Below, in pieces: positions 16,271 through 25,501 of a stretch of DNA of 64,000 nucleotides. Where the stretch lies: assembly GCF_901482695.1 (NCBI RefSeq), contig NZ_LR590484.1:1674001-1738000 (forward strand), given 5' to 3'. The DNA comes from Sphingobacterium thalpophilum. Lineage in GTDB: Bacteria > Bacteroidota > Bacteroidia > Sphingobacteriales > Sphingobacteriaceae. The notes under the pieces were generated by a model, which was not told the origin of the DNA, did no database searches, and worked only from the letters and a program-made list of their open reading frames with translations. Each line of letters begins with the position of its first letter. Position 1 is the stretch's first letter. The position numbers were made by a program, and so were the translations under genes.

Positions 16271-18757
16271 TTAAAATTTGTAGCTCAATGCAGCTGCCAC
16301 ATTCCGCGGATCGATCTGATTGATAAATCCGCCACGGAAGTATGAATTTAAACCGATCTCGTTGGTGATATTGTTGACAAACACTTTGGCATCAAACCGC
16401 CGCCATTTGTACCCGACCTGTGCATTTAAAGTGGTATAAGCCGGCATATTGAATGGCTCAGTTCCATAATACTCGCCATGCCCATTCGGTGTCAAGCTGT
16501 ACTCATTGACCGGACGATCTCCAACATAATAAACCCCGGCACTCAAACTCAGATTTTTTAAGGCGCCCTGATTAAAGACATACTGCACCCAGGCGTTTGC
16601 GGTGTGTTCTGGAGCATTCATCGGAGCAGAGCCATTTACGTAAGAAGGAGAATCTTCATATCTCGCATTGAGGTATGCATAGCCCAACATCACCGTCAGA
16701 TTTTCCAATATACGACCATTTAATTCCGCTTCGATACCATCTCTTAAGAGCGAGCCCGCCTTGAAATAAAACGTTTCTTCAATAGAGCTTCCTGGTTTGT
16801 AGGCTTGATTAGTTAAATTAGAGGTATAAATATGGAAGTAAGTCAAATTAAACCGTAAGCGATTTTCCAACCAATCGGACTTGATTCCACCTTCAAATTG
16901 CTCTGTTCGGGATGGGCCAGCAGTCGTGCCATCTTCTAAACGATTTGCAGCACTTCGGAGATTGGTCGAATTCGTATAGGATCCGAATATGTTAAAGTTT
17001 TCAAACGGTGTAACAATAAATCCAGCCATTGGATTCCATGCGGATTCTTTTTTATTTCCGGTGGAAACAAAATCTTTCGTAATAATCTCGGAATATCTCA
17101 GACCTAAAACAGCTTTAATATATTTATTGAATTCGATCACATCCTGTGCCATAAAGCCTATACTCGAATAATATGACCGCACTCCCTCACCAGCGGTAAA
17201 TTTTACCGTTTTTCCTTTTTGCTTAACCCCGTTCTTGTCAATGTACTCAACCGCCGACAAATCATTGGTCCAATCTCCCAATACATCTATCTGATCAATA
17301 CCGACACCTTTTCTCTCGTTGATATCATATGGAGCGATATCCGTTCCTGAAACTGTTGCTGTATAGTTAGTACTGGTAGCATCAGCAATTCTATAGTCTA
17401 CACCCGCTTGGACCAAATGTTTCACTCCTCCTGTATAGAGATCCTTTCCGATTAAATCAAATTGAAAAGTTTTATTTTTATCGTCTCGGGTGTTTCTGCC
17501 AACAAATCTGTTAAACATGTTAAACTTGGACTCTTTATCCTTAATTAATTTAACAGATGAAGATTGATTATCTACCTGATAAGATGAGGTAGCAAATGAT
17601 GCCCGTACACTCCAACGATCCGTCAATTCATGATTGATCTGTCCCATAAAGCTCTTCATTTCCGTGTTATTATTATCCGAATTAAATCCAAGAAAACGAT
17701 TATTGGGAATGACATAAAGTGCATTAACCGACTGTGAAGTATCCCTATTTACAGCCGAATTGACCGGTGTACGATTATCATTAAAGTAGTCCCCTTCGAT
17801 CGTTATGGTGGTTCGGTCGGTCGGTTTCCAGGCCAGCGAAGGGTTTAGGTATACGCGGTTGGCCGATACGCCTTTACGGAAACTGTCGCCCCGTTCGTAG
17901 GCTCCATCCATGCGGATTGCCACGGTCTGTTTTTTATCCAGTACGGTCTGAAAGTCAAAAGTAGGCCGGAATTGTCCCCAGCTACCCACGCGTACCCCGA
18001 CTTCGCCCGAATTTGTGAAGTTTGGTGTTTTCGTTACCACATTGATCACCCCCCCTGCGTTACCGAGATCGGTAATAACGCCCTGAGTCACGGCTGCAGA
18101 TCCCTTGATCATCTGAATGGATTCCACTCCCTGCATATCCACAACGCCGGAAGCCGTCTGAAACTGTGAGTCCATCCGCACCCCATTTTTTAACACGGGG
18201 ACTCCGCGGAAACCCCGGGTGGACAGCGATTCTTTGACACCACCGTAGGAGCCGAATAGGGTGACCCCCGGAATATTGCGCACCGCGTCTGTCAACGTCA
18301 GAATACCCTGATCCTGGATAACTTTGCTGGAAATAACAGAGATACTCTGAATCTGATCCGATGGCTTCAACGGCATGCGCGTGATCATTTCCAGACCTTT
18401 CGGCTTCTTATTACGCTCACCGAACACCTCAACCTCATCAATAGCCTGCTCATTGCTCACCAAAACCACCGGCTTGATGACCACTTCACGGCTCGCAGCA
18501 CTAAATACATAATCGATGGATGTCGATTGATAGCCTAAATAGGAAAATCGGATCACCGCATCTTTATCCACGCCGTGCAGTCTAAAATGACCCTTATGAT
18601 CGGTACGCACGGTTTGATCACCGACTGAAACGGTTACTGAACTAAGTGGATTGTCGTTGGCATCAATGACTTTTCCTTTGACTATTCCGGAAGTTTGACC
18701 ATATAAAGCGCTCGCAAATAAGCAAGTGGAGGCAAGTGCAAATAAGTGTTTGTCCAT
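16271..18757 (-). CDS. TonB-dependent siderophore-type outer-membrane receptor
   Basis: An 828-residue receptor if started at the ATG at 18757, which opens a signal peptide (MDKHLFALAS to ALYGQ); the open frame extends to 18805 without a better start. A CarboxypepD_reg-like domain (about 25-110) precedes the plug, whose sequence (IQSISVISSKVIQDQG, LTDAVRNIPGV, LSTRGFRG) is typical of siderophore receptors of the FhuA/FecA type. The barrel ends IDPRNVAAALSYKF with the terminal Phe expected for barrel insertion. Ligand is probably a ferric siderophore; a haem or other metal chelate is possible. It is transcribed alone, behind the nagB terminator. Confidence 0.9.
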   Translation of the reverse strand: MDKHLFALASTCLFASALYGQTSGIVKGKVIDANDNPLSSVTVSVGDQTVRTDHKGHFRLHGVDKDAVIRFSYLGYQSTSIDYVFSAASREVVIKPVVLVSNEQAIDEVEVFGERNKKPKGLEMITRMPLKPSDQIQSISVISSKVIQDQGILTLTDAVRNIPGVTLFGSYGGVKESLSTRGFRGVPVLKNGVRMDSQFQTASGVVDMQGVESIQMIKGSAAVTQGVITDLGNAGGVINVVTKTPNFTNSGEVGVRVGSWGQFRPTFDFQTVLDKKQTVAIRMDGAYERGDSFRKGVSANRVYLNPSLAWKPTDRTTITIEGDYFNDNRTPVNSAVNRDTSQSVNALYVIPNNRFLGFNSDNNNTEMKSFMGQINHELTDRWSVRASFATSSYQVDNQSSSVKLIKDKESKFNMFNRFVGRNTRDDKNKTFQFDLIGKDLYTGGVKHLVQAGVDYRIADATSTNYTATVSGTDIAPYDINERKGVGIDQIDVLGDWTNDLSAVEYIDKNGVKQKGKTVKFTAGEGVRSYYSSIGFMAQDVIEFNKYIKAVLGLRYSEIITKDFVSTGNKKESAWNPMAGFIVTPFENFNIFGSYTNSTNLRSAANRLEDGTTAGPSRTEQFEGGIKSDWLENRLRFNLTYFHIYTSNLTNQAYKPGSSIEETFYFKAGSLLRDGIEAELNGRILENLTVMLGYAYLNARYEDSPSYVNGSAPMNAPEHTANAWVQYVFNQGALKNLSLSAGVYYVGDRPVNEYSLTPNGHGEYYGTEPFNMPAYTTLNAQVGYKWRRFDAKVFVNNITNEIGLNSYFRGGFINQIDPRNVAAALSYKF

Positions 18758-18840
18758 GTTAATATACTGGTAATTATTTTTAATTAATCTAAATAGATGC
18801 CTCAAAGGTATAAAATTTATTTTATTTAGAACAATTAAAG

Positions 18841-18882
18841 ACAGAAAAGCCCTGAATCTTCTCAGATTCAGGGCTTTTCTGT
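18841..18882 (-). terminator. Terminator of nagB
   Basis: A 19-bp perfect inverted repeat (18841-18859 with 18864-18882) with a four-base loop. On the minus strand, the arm ends in TTTTCTGT. It starts 17 bp after the nagB stop codon. Confidence 0.8.
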
Positions 18883-18898
18883 TTAAACACGAAGGGTA

Positions 18899-20827
18899 TT
18901 AATCAAACTTCCATCGCACAAACGCTTCGATAGCTTCATAGTTAGCCAAACCTAAGCGGTCGTACAGGGCTGCAGTCTCACTCGTACGATCTTCTGCACG
19001 GACCCAGAACTCGCGCGGATCATCTCCCGGAAATACAGGTAAATCTTTTTGCGACTGGTGTTTGAAGATCGCAAGACGTTTGCGATAGACCTCCTGGGGA
19101 GAGAGCGGAACTGCCATTTCGATTTCATGAATCGGATATTCGTGCCATGCCCCCCGGTACAGCCACAACCAGCAGTCTTTAGTCCATTCATCTGTTTTGC
19201 TTAATCTTTTCAGGGCTTCAAACAAAATATCGAAACATACTTTGTGTGTTCCGTGCGGATCAGCAAAATCGCCTGCAGCGAATACCTGATGCGGTTTGAC
19301 CTGACGCAATAATTCCATGGTCTGCTGGATATCATCTTCGAAAGACACCTCTTTGGCAAATTTCTGTCTGTCGTAGAACGGCAAATCCTGGAAATGAATA
19401 TTCTCGTCTGGTAGTCCGACTAACCGGGCACCTGCAATGGCTTCACCCTTACGGATCAATGCTTTGATTTTGCGGACGAGCTCCGTATCAATCTGATTGG
19501 GCTTTTTCGTTGCAAAGATTGCTCTTTCCTCGTCATAGATCCTATTGATCTGTGCTGCTTCTGCTTCTGCTCCGATCTGCTTGGCTAAGTCTTCGGCAAA
19601 TTCCAGGTAGCGCACCACATCATCATCCCATACTGCCGTGTTCCCACAGGTCTGATAGGCCACGTGTACGTTGTGTCCCTGATCCGCCAGACGGATAAAG
19701 GTACCTCCCATCGAGATCACATCATCGTCAGGGTGCGGAGAAAACACGATAACATTCTTCTTGGCCGGATTAGCACGCTCCGGACGCTGTGAATCATCCA
19801 CATTGGGCTTCCCTCCGGGCCATCCGGTAATGGTATGCTGCAGTTCATTAAAAATACGGATGTTGATGTTATAAGCGGGACCGTTCTCCGTCACCAACTT
19901 CGCCATACCGTGGTTGTTATAGTCTTCGTCTGTCAGCTTTAAGATCGGTTTGTTGATTTCCAAGGACAACCATACAACGGCCTTTTTAATCAATGAAGGC
20001 GTCCAGGTTACATCTTCGGCGAGCCAGGGAAGATCGAAGCGGGTCAACAGGGACGCTGCAGCTTCATCCAGAATAAACTCCACATTATCGGATAACTGTA
20101 GATAGGTTGCCGGAATCTCCGATGAGATCTCGCCTTCTACAGCTTTTTTGATAATCTCGGCTTTCGTTTCGGTCCAGGCCATCAAGATGATCTCCCTGGC
20201 CTTAAAGATCGTACCTACGCCCATGGTAATGGCTTTTCGAGGTACATTTTCTTTACCACCGAAAGCACGGGAGGCATCGCGGCGTGTCAGGTCATCCAAA
20301 GTAACGATACGCGTACCGGAGTTGGGCGCGGAACCGGGTTCGTTAAAACCAATATGGCCGGTACGTCCGATGCCTAATAATTGAATATCTAAACCTCCGG
20401 CTGCCGTAATCTTCTGCTCATATGCTTCACAGAAAGCATTCACTTGTTCAGGCGCCAGGGTACCATCTGGAATATTTACATTAGCCCGATCAATGTCCAC
20501 GTGATCAAACAGGTTTTTGTTCATGAATGTCACATAGCTCTGATCGGCATCAGGTTGCATGGGGTAGTATTCGTCAAGATTGAAGGTAATCACGTTCTTA
20601 AAGCTTAAACCTTCCTCTTTATGCAAGCGGATCAGTTCTTGATAAACCTTCACCGGCGTAGCTCCAGTTGCGAGACCTAGAACTGCTTTTTCACCTTTCT
20701 CCTGCTTTGCACGAATAATTTCAGCGATACGATTTGCAACGTTTTTCGAAGCTGAATTTTGATCTGGATAGACGCTTACGGGGACTCTTTCGAAGCGCGT
20801 TTCTTCCAATAAATTTAATCTAGCCAT
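18899..20827 (-). CDS. nagB: Glucosamine-6-phosphate deaminase fused to a PIG-L/LmbE domain
   Basis: This 642-residue fusion has an N-terminal NagB isomerase/deaminase (about 1-270), converting glucosamine-6-phosphate to fructose-6-phosphate and ammonia: NLDEYY 83-88, GIGRTGHIGFNEP 152-164. In E. coli the second motif reads N-D-G-H; here the Asp is Thr156, while His and Glu are kept. The C-terminal half (about 350-640) is a PIG-L/LmbE-type deacetylase-like domain with SPHPDDD near 362-368, the usual zinc-binding motif. This long form is known in Bacteroidota. The fusion may let one protein act on acetylated substrate; that is inference. No separate NagA is in the window. The GH20 gene is close by. 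Confidence 0.93.
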   Translation of the reverse strand: MARLNLLEETRFERVPVSVYPDQNSASKNVANRIAEIIRAKQEKGEKAVLGLATGATPVKVYQELIRLHKEEGLSFKNVITFNLDEYYPMQPDADQSYVTFMNKNLFDHVDIDRANVNIPDGTLAPEQVNAFCEAYEQKITAAGGLDIQLLGIGRTGHIGFNEPGSAPNSGTRIVTLDDLTRRDASRAFGGKENVPRKAITMGVGTIFKAREIILMAWTETKAEIIKKAVEGEISSEIPATYLQLSDNVEFILDEAAASLLTRFDLPWLAEDVTWTPSLIKKAVVWLSLEINKPILKLTDEDYNNHGMAKLVTENGPAYNINIRIFNELQHTITGWPGGKPNVDDSQRPERANPAKKNVIVFSPHPDDDVISMGGTFIRLADQGHNVHVAYQTCGNTAVWDDDVVRYLEFAEDLAKQIGAEAEAAQINRIYDEERAIFATKKPNQIDTELVRKIKALIRKGEAIAGARLVGLPDENIHFQDLPFYDRQKFAKEVSFEDDIQQTMELLRQVKPHQVFAAGDFADPHGTHKVCFDILFEALKRLSKTDEWTKDCWLWLYRGAWHEYPIHEIEMAVPLSPQEVYRKRLAIFKHQSQKDLPVFPGDDPREFWVRAEDRTSETAALYDRLGLANYEAIEAFVRWKFD

Positions 20828-20856
20828 TTTATGGATATATTGATAAACGTGAATTA

Positions 20857-20864
20857 CAAATTTA
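20857..20864 (-). promoter_or_regulatory. Candidate -7 box for nagB
   Basis: TAAATTTG on the minus strand fits the Bacteroidota -7 consensus TAnnTTTG and lies 30 nt before the nagB ATG. No clear TTTG -33 box at the ideal distance. Confidence 0.4.
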
Positions 20865-20968
20865 TGAAATTAGTGAGTTAAGTTGAAGCAAAATTTTAAT
20901 AAAGTCCCTAGTTTTTAATCATATTTTAAATAAAACCTTTTAGCAGAAGATCACAGCATGAAAAGGGC

Positions 20969-22117
20969 CTAAATATGGGCCAAAATACTGATCGCTTTCT
21001 GTAAGGTATCATCCTGCTTCGCAAAGCAGACACGCAAAACCTGCTGATCTGTAGGCTCTTTATAAAACGCGGACAGGGGTATGGTCGCTACTTTGTGCTG
21101 CCGGGTCAGCATGCAGGCAAAGTCAACCTCTTTTTCGCTGCTGATGGCGCTGTAATCCAAATTCAGGAAATAGGTCCCTTCGCAGGGCAGAACATGGAAA
21201 CGGGACTGCTGGAGTCCTGCTTTAAGTAAATCACGCTTTTTTTCAAAAAAATCCGCCAGCCCACGCACGTATGCGATGTCATGCAGATATTCGGCAATCG
21301 CATATTGCATGGGTGTATTGACACTGAACACGTTAAATTGGTGCACTTTCCGAAACTCGTGTGTAAAGGCCGCAGGGGCTATACAATAGCCGACCTTCCA
21401 ACCGGTTGTATGTAATAGCTTGCCAAATGATGCTGCCACAAAACTCCGCTCCCGCAATCTCGGAATGTTCAGAACAGACTGGGGCTGCGCGCCATCGAAC
21501 ACGAGATGTTCGTAAACCTCATCGCTCAACAGCAGGGCATTCGTTCCGTCGAGCAGTACAGCAAGTGTCTCCAGATCTTCTCGTCCAAGCACTTTGCCCG
21601 TAGGATTGCTCGGGTTATTGATGATGACCAATCTCGTTCTGTCATTGATCAGCCCCTTTACATATGTCCAGTCAATACGGAAATCCGGTGCCAGCAAACG
21701 CACCGGAACGACCTTTCCACCAAACAGTTCGACTGTAGGGGCATAACAGTCGTAAGCGGGTTCGAATATAATCACTTCATCCTCCGGCCTGACGATAGTC
21801 GCTATGGCTGTGAATATGGCCTGGGTCCCGCCGGCAGTTACGGTAATCTCATCCTGAGCGTCAACCAAAATATTATATATAGACTCGTATTTTTTTGCGA
21901 TGGTGTCACGCAGTGCCTGCACACCAATCATGGGAGCGTATTGATTGTGCCCTTCTTTCATGGCGTCGGCCACCAAGCCTGTGAGCCTTGGATCGGTATC
22001 AAAATCAGGGAATCCCTGTGAGAGATTGAGGGCTCCATATTCGTTGGCAAGCATTGTCATTTTGGTAAAGATCGTCGTACCGACATGTGGGAGTTTAGTG
22101 ATTAGGCTGAAGTTCAT
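20969..22117 (-). CDS. PLP-dependent aminotransferase, methionine/kynurenine type
   Basis: A 382-residue class I/II aminotransferase. Visible features: NLSQGFPDFDTDP near the start, the cofactor-stacking block GGTQAIFTAIATI, IINNPSNPTGKV, and SFGKLLHTTGWKVGY with the PLP-binding lysine. The overall pattern, especially the QGFPDF opening and the HQFNVFSVNTPMQ block, matches the methionine aminotransferase/kynurenine aminotransferase branch (YbdL-like), which makes 4-methylthio-2-oxobutyrate from methionine. Cytoplasmic. It is on the same strand as nagB, 141 bp upstream, but a separate promoter in front of nagB is likely. Confidence 0.87.
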   Translation of the reverse strand: MNFSLITKLPHVGTTIFTKMTMLANEYGALNLSQGFPDFDTDPRLTGLVADAMKEGHNQYAPMIGVQALRDTIAKKYESIYNILVDAQDEITVTAGGTQAIFTAIATIVRPEDEVIIFEPAYDCYAPTVELFGGKVVPVRLLAPDFRIDWTYVKGLINDRTRLVIINNPSNPTGKVLGREDLETLAVLLDGTNALLLSDEVYEHLVFDGAQPQSVLNIPRLRERSFVAASFGKLLHTTGWKVGYCIAPAAFTHEFRKVHQFNVFSVNTPMQYAIAEYLHDIAYVRGLADFFEKKRDLLKAGLQQSRFHVLPCEGTYFLNLDYSAISSEKEVDFACMLTRQHKVATIPLSAFYKEPTDQQVLRVCFAKQDDTLQKAISILAHI

Positions 22118-22158
22118 TTTTTGACATTTAATTAATCTACCTGATTAGTGGATTTTAT

Positions 22159-22166
22159 TATATTTG
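22159..22166 (+). promoter_or_regulatory. Candidate -7 box for the TlpA-like gene
   Basis: TATATTTG matches TAnnTTTG, 22 nt before the ATG at 22189. No obvious TTTG -33 box. Confidence 0.4.
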
Positions 22167-22188
22167 TAAATATATACAAGATAGCAAT

Positions 22189-22872
22189 ATGATAAAATAC
22201 ATCACACTACTTTTTTTGATCCTACCTTTTGTGGGATCTGCCCAGAAAAAAGAACGAACAAAAGAGGAGTATATCGCAAGGGTCAAAGCTGCTCCCGATT
22301 CGATCTCTACTTTGGTGGATCTACGGCGTGTAGGAGGTTATGATCCTGTATATACCGAATTACAGGCGCTTTATAATACGTTAAGTGATGCCGTCAAGAG
22401 TTCTGAGGAAGGTAAAGAGTTTCAAGAATATCTAAATACGCTTGAGACCGTTCAGATCGGAAAGATGGCGCCTGCATTTACACAGAATGATACCTCGGGT
22501 AATCCTGTGCAGCTGTCAGACTTTAAGGGCAGATATGTTTTGCTCGATTTTTGGGCTTCCTGGTGCCCCGACTGCCGCGTGGAAAGTCCAGACCTGGTGA
22601 AAACCTATCAACAGTTTAAGGGCGACAACTTTGAAATTCTCGGCATTTCCTTTGACAAAGACCGCAACTCATGGATCAAAGCCATCCACGCCGACAAATT
22701 GCATTGGCGCCATGTGTCGGACCTAAAGCGCTGGCAAAACGATGTAGGTACACTGTATGGTGTGAAATCCATTCCGCAGAATGTACTGATCGACCCCAAT
22801 GGAAAAATCATTGCAAAAAACCTGCACGGCGATGCTTTGCGGGCCAAGCTCAAAGAAGTATTAGCCAAATAA
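22189..22872 (+). CDS. TlpA/ResA-like thiol-disulphide oxidoreductase
   Basis: A 227-residue exported protein with a signal peptide ending VGSAQ, a short helical linker, and a thioredoxin-fold domain from about residue 90. The active site is WASWCPDC (Cys126, Cys129), followed by the TlpA/AhpC-type insertion and the cis-proline block SIPQNVLIDPNG. It probably reduces disulphides in periplasmic proteins, as in cytochrome c maturation. Its last 12 bp overlap the 3' end of radA, which is on the opposite strand. There is no room for a terminator between the two genes. Confidence 0.88.
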   Translation: MIKYITLLFLILPFVGSAQKKERTKEEYIARVKAAPDSISTLVDLRRVGGYDPVYTELQALYNTLSDAVKSSEEGKEFQEYLNTLETVQIGKMAPAFTQNDTSGNPVQLSDFKGRYVLLDFWASWCPDCRVESPDLVKTYQQFKGDNFEILGISFDKDRNSWIKAIHADKLHWRHVSDLKRWQNDVGTLYGVKSIPQNVLIDPNGKIIAKNLHGDALRAKLKEVLAK

Positions 22873-24246
22873 AGCGCTAAAGACATCTTCGAGCTTGGCC
22901 ACCGGCCGAATAGCGATATTGTATTTTTTGGCGTCCAGCCCCTTGGTATTGAATTTGGAAATGAAAATACCGTCAAAGCCGAGCTTCTCTGCTTCCTGAA
23001 TGCGCTGTTCGATACGGTTTACGGCGCGGATCTCCCCTGAAAGTCCCACTTCGCCGGCGAAGGTCAGATTGGTACGGACTGGCATATCCTGCTGTGAGGA
23101 TATAATGGCCACGATGACAGCCAGATCGATCGCGGGATCTTCCACACGGAGGCCGCCGGCTATATTCAAAAAAACATCCTGTGCACTCAGCCGGAAACCA
23201 AATCGCTTTTCCAAAACAGCTAATAGCATATTTAGCCGCTTGGTATCATAACCTGTGGAGGAACGTTGTGCTGTACCAAAAGCAGAATTGCTGACCAGCG
23301 CCTGCACTTCGATCATCATCGGCCGCATCCCTTCCAGCATGGCGGCGATAGAAACGCCGCTCACCGGTTCGTCGCGTTGCGAGATCATAATCTCTGAAGG
23401 ATTGGATACCTCGCGCAGGCCAGATCCCTGCATTTCATAAATACCGAGCTCGGAAGCCGAACCGAATCGATTTTTAACTGCGCGCAATATACGATAGACA
23501 TGGTGGCGGTCTCCTTCAAACTGCAGCACCGTATCCACCATATGCTCGAGGACTTTCGGCCCAGCGATGGATCCATCTTTGGTAATATGTCCCACGATAA
23601 ATACGGGTGTACTGGTTTCTTTGGCAAAGCGTAATAATTCGGCAGTACACTCACGTACCTGGGACACCGAACCGGGCGCGGATTCGATCTGTGCAGAATG
23701 CAAAGTCTGGATCGAATCGATCACAATCACATTGGGCTGCACGGTCTCGATCTGCTTAAATATATTCTGTGTAGACGTTTCGGTCAGGATATAACAATTG
23801 GCTCTGGACGACTGCGACAATCGTTCGGCACGCATCTTGATTTGCTGCTCGCTTTCTTCGCCCGAGATATAAAGCGTCTTAACCTGCGGGATGGACAGCG
23901 CCAACTGCAACATCAACGTGGATTTGCCTATTCCGGGCTCACCGCCTATCAAAACCAGTGACCCGGGCACGATGCCTCCGCCGAGCACGCGATTGAACTC
24001 CTGATCAGGCGTCAAAATGCGCGACTCGTCCTGGTAGACAATCTCATGGATGATCGCGGCTTTGTTGGCCCGTTTGGTGTTTCCTACGGTTGTCGTACTA
24101 CGCCATTCCGGAACTTTCGAGCCCGCCTTTTCGACTACTTCTTCCACAAAACTGTTCCACTGCTTACAGGAAGGACATTGCCCCATCCATTTAGGAGACT
24201 CGTAACCGCAGTTTTGACAGAAGTATGCTGATTTTGATTTTGCCAT
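22861..24246 (-). CDS. radA: DNA repair protein RadA
   Basis: A 461-residue protein that helps branch migration during homologous recombination. It has the N-terminal C4 zinc finger (CQNC near residues 10-13, CPSC at about 24-27), a RecA-like ATPase with Walker A GGEPGIGKST, the RadA-specific KNRFG motif (in VKNRFGSASE), and a C-terminal Lon-like domain (VFLNIAGGLRVEDPAIDLAV, GEVGLSGEIRAV). Length is normal. It overlaps the convergent TlpA-like gene by 12 bp. Confidence 0.97.
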   Translation of the reverse strand: MAKSKSAYFCQNCGYESPKWMGQCPSCKQWNSFVEEVVEKAGSKVPEWRSTTTVGNTKRANKAAIIHEIVYQDESRILTPDQEFNRVLGGGIVPGSLVLIGGEPGIGKSTLMLQLALSIPQVKTLYISGEESEQQIKMRAERLSQSSRANCYILTETSTQNIFKQIETVQPNVIVIDSIQTLHSAQIESAPGSVSQVRECTAELLRFAKETSTPVFIVGHITKDGSIAGPKVLEHMVDTVLQFEGDRHHVYRILRAVKNRFGSASELGIYEMQGSGLREVSNPSEIMISQRDEPVSGVSIAAMLEGMRPMMIEVQALVSNSAFGTAQRSSTGYDTKRLNMLLAVLEKRFGFRLSAQDVFLNIAGGLRVEDPAIDLAVIVAIISSQQDMPVRTNLTFAGEVGLSGEIRAVNRIEQRIQEAEKLGFDGIFISKFNTKGLDAKKYNIAIRPVAKLEDVFSALFG

Positions 24247-24340
24247 TCTACGAAATTACAAATTATACTGTTAAATGAGCAATCACATTACAGCTGTCCC
24301 CGCATTGGCGAAGTATGGGCTAAATCCGCGGTACGTGCGT

Positions 24341-25501
24341 TTATCGTACGCCTTCATTCTCTTTTAAGATCCTCAGGAAATTTTGTCCCATGATTTTGGC
24401 AATATCTTCCTTTTTATATCCTCTTTCCAGAAGCGCTTTTGTCAGCACAGGAAATTTAGAGACATCTTCCAGGCCTTGTGGGGCAGATTCTATGCCATCG
24501 AAATCAGATCCGACAGCCACATGCTCAATGCCCACTTTGCGGACCAAATAGTCTATATGGTCCAACAACTTGGACAAGGGCGCATCGGCCTGACGCTGCA
24601 GCTCCTTAGGCAACTGTTCGTACATGGCCCAGGTACTCATGCTCACATCTGGCCGCCCAAAGTGTCTGCTATAGATCGCCTTTAGTCTTGTTTCGTAATC
24701 TGGGTCCAGAAAACCGGAATAAAAATTCACACCAACGACCCCACCGTTTTTTTTCAGGGCTTCCAGCTGCGCATCTTTCAGGTTGCGGGGATGCGGACAA
24801 AGGCTGTAGGCATTGCTATGCGATACCAATATGGGTTTGTCAGTAACAGCGATAACGTCATAGAAGGTCTGTTCGCCGGCATGTGATAAATCGACCATCA
24901 TGCCGATCTTATTCATTTTCTTTATGATTTCCTTTCCAAGGGCTGTCAGTCCTTTTCCTTCCGCCGCCATCGTCTTATCAGACTCCATGGCGGCACAGCT
25001 TGCCCAGGCCAAATTATAGTTCCAGGTCAAGGTCAGGTATCTGGCGCCTCGTTCATGTAGCCTGACGAGGTTCTCGATACTGTTTTCAATCATGTTTCCA
25101 CCTTCTATACCTATCAGCGCCGCTATCTTTCCTGCCTGCAGGATGGGACCAATATCGGCTGACGATTTGGCCAGCGCAATTTTATCTGTATTGGCAGCAA
25201 TCATTTTTTCCAGTGCGTCTAGCTGCTCGTTGGCATGCCGGAAGGCCCCTGACCGCCATTTTGCATCGTCCGACCAGACGGCAAATACCTGCACATCTAC
25301 ACCTCCTTCTTTTAGCCGTGGCAGATCCGTGGATCCCGAGGACAGACGCTGACCGATATCTTTTCCGGGCAAAATCGATTCATAGATCACGTCATTGTGT
25401 CCATCGACCACGACAAGATCATCGTGAAACAGTCGGTCATCCTGCCCACTGACCAGCTTAAAAGCTATCATACCTACGATCAACAACAGGTTACGTATCA
25501 T
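24341..25501 (-). CDS. Membrane-dipeptidase family (M19) metallopeptidase
   Basis: A 386-residue exported zinc dipeptidase with a short signal sequence (to about residue 19). The M19 marks are present: DGHNDV (metal-binding His and Asp), the bridging-glutamate block IGIEGGNMIEN, VDLSHAG, ILVSHSNAYS and VAVGSDFDGIE. It likely cleaves dipeptides, perhaps of peptidoglycan origin, in the periplasm. Its start overlaps the stop of the serine hydrolase gene upstream by 4 bp (ATGA), showing translational coupling. This pairing suggests a joint role in cell-wall peptide recycling. Confidence 0.92.
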   Translation of the reverse strand: MIRNLLLIVGMIAFKLVSGQDDRLFHDDLVVVDGHNDVIYESILPGKDIGQRLSSGSTDLPRLKEGGVDVQVFAVWSDDAKWRSGAFRHANEQLDALEKMIAANTDKIALAKSSADIGPILQAGKIAALIGIEGGNMIENSIENLVRLHERGARYLTLTWNYNLAWASCAAMESDKTMAAEGKGLTALGKEIIKKMNKIGMMVDLSHAGEQTFYDVIAVTDKPILVSHSNAYSLCPHPRNLKDAQLEALKKNGGVVGVNFYSGFLDPDYETRLKAIYSRHFGRPDVSMSTWAMYEQLPKELQRQADAPLSKLLDHIDYLVRKVGIEHVAVGSDFDGIESAPQGLEDVSKFPVLTKALLERGYKKEDIAKIMGQNFLRILKENEGVR

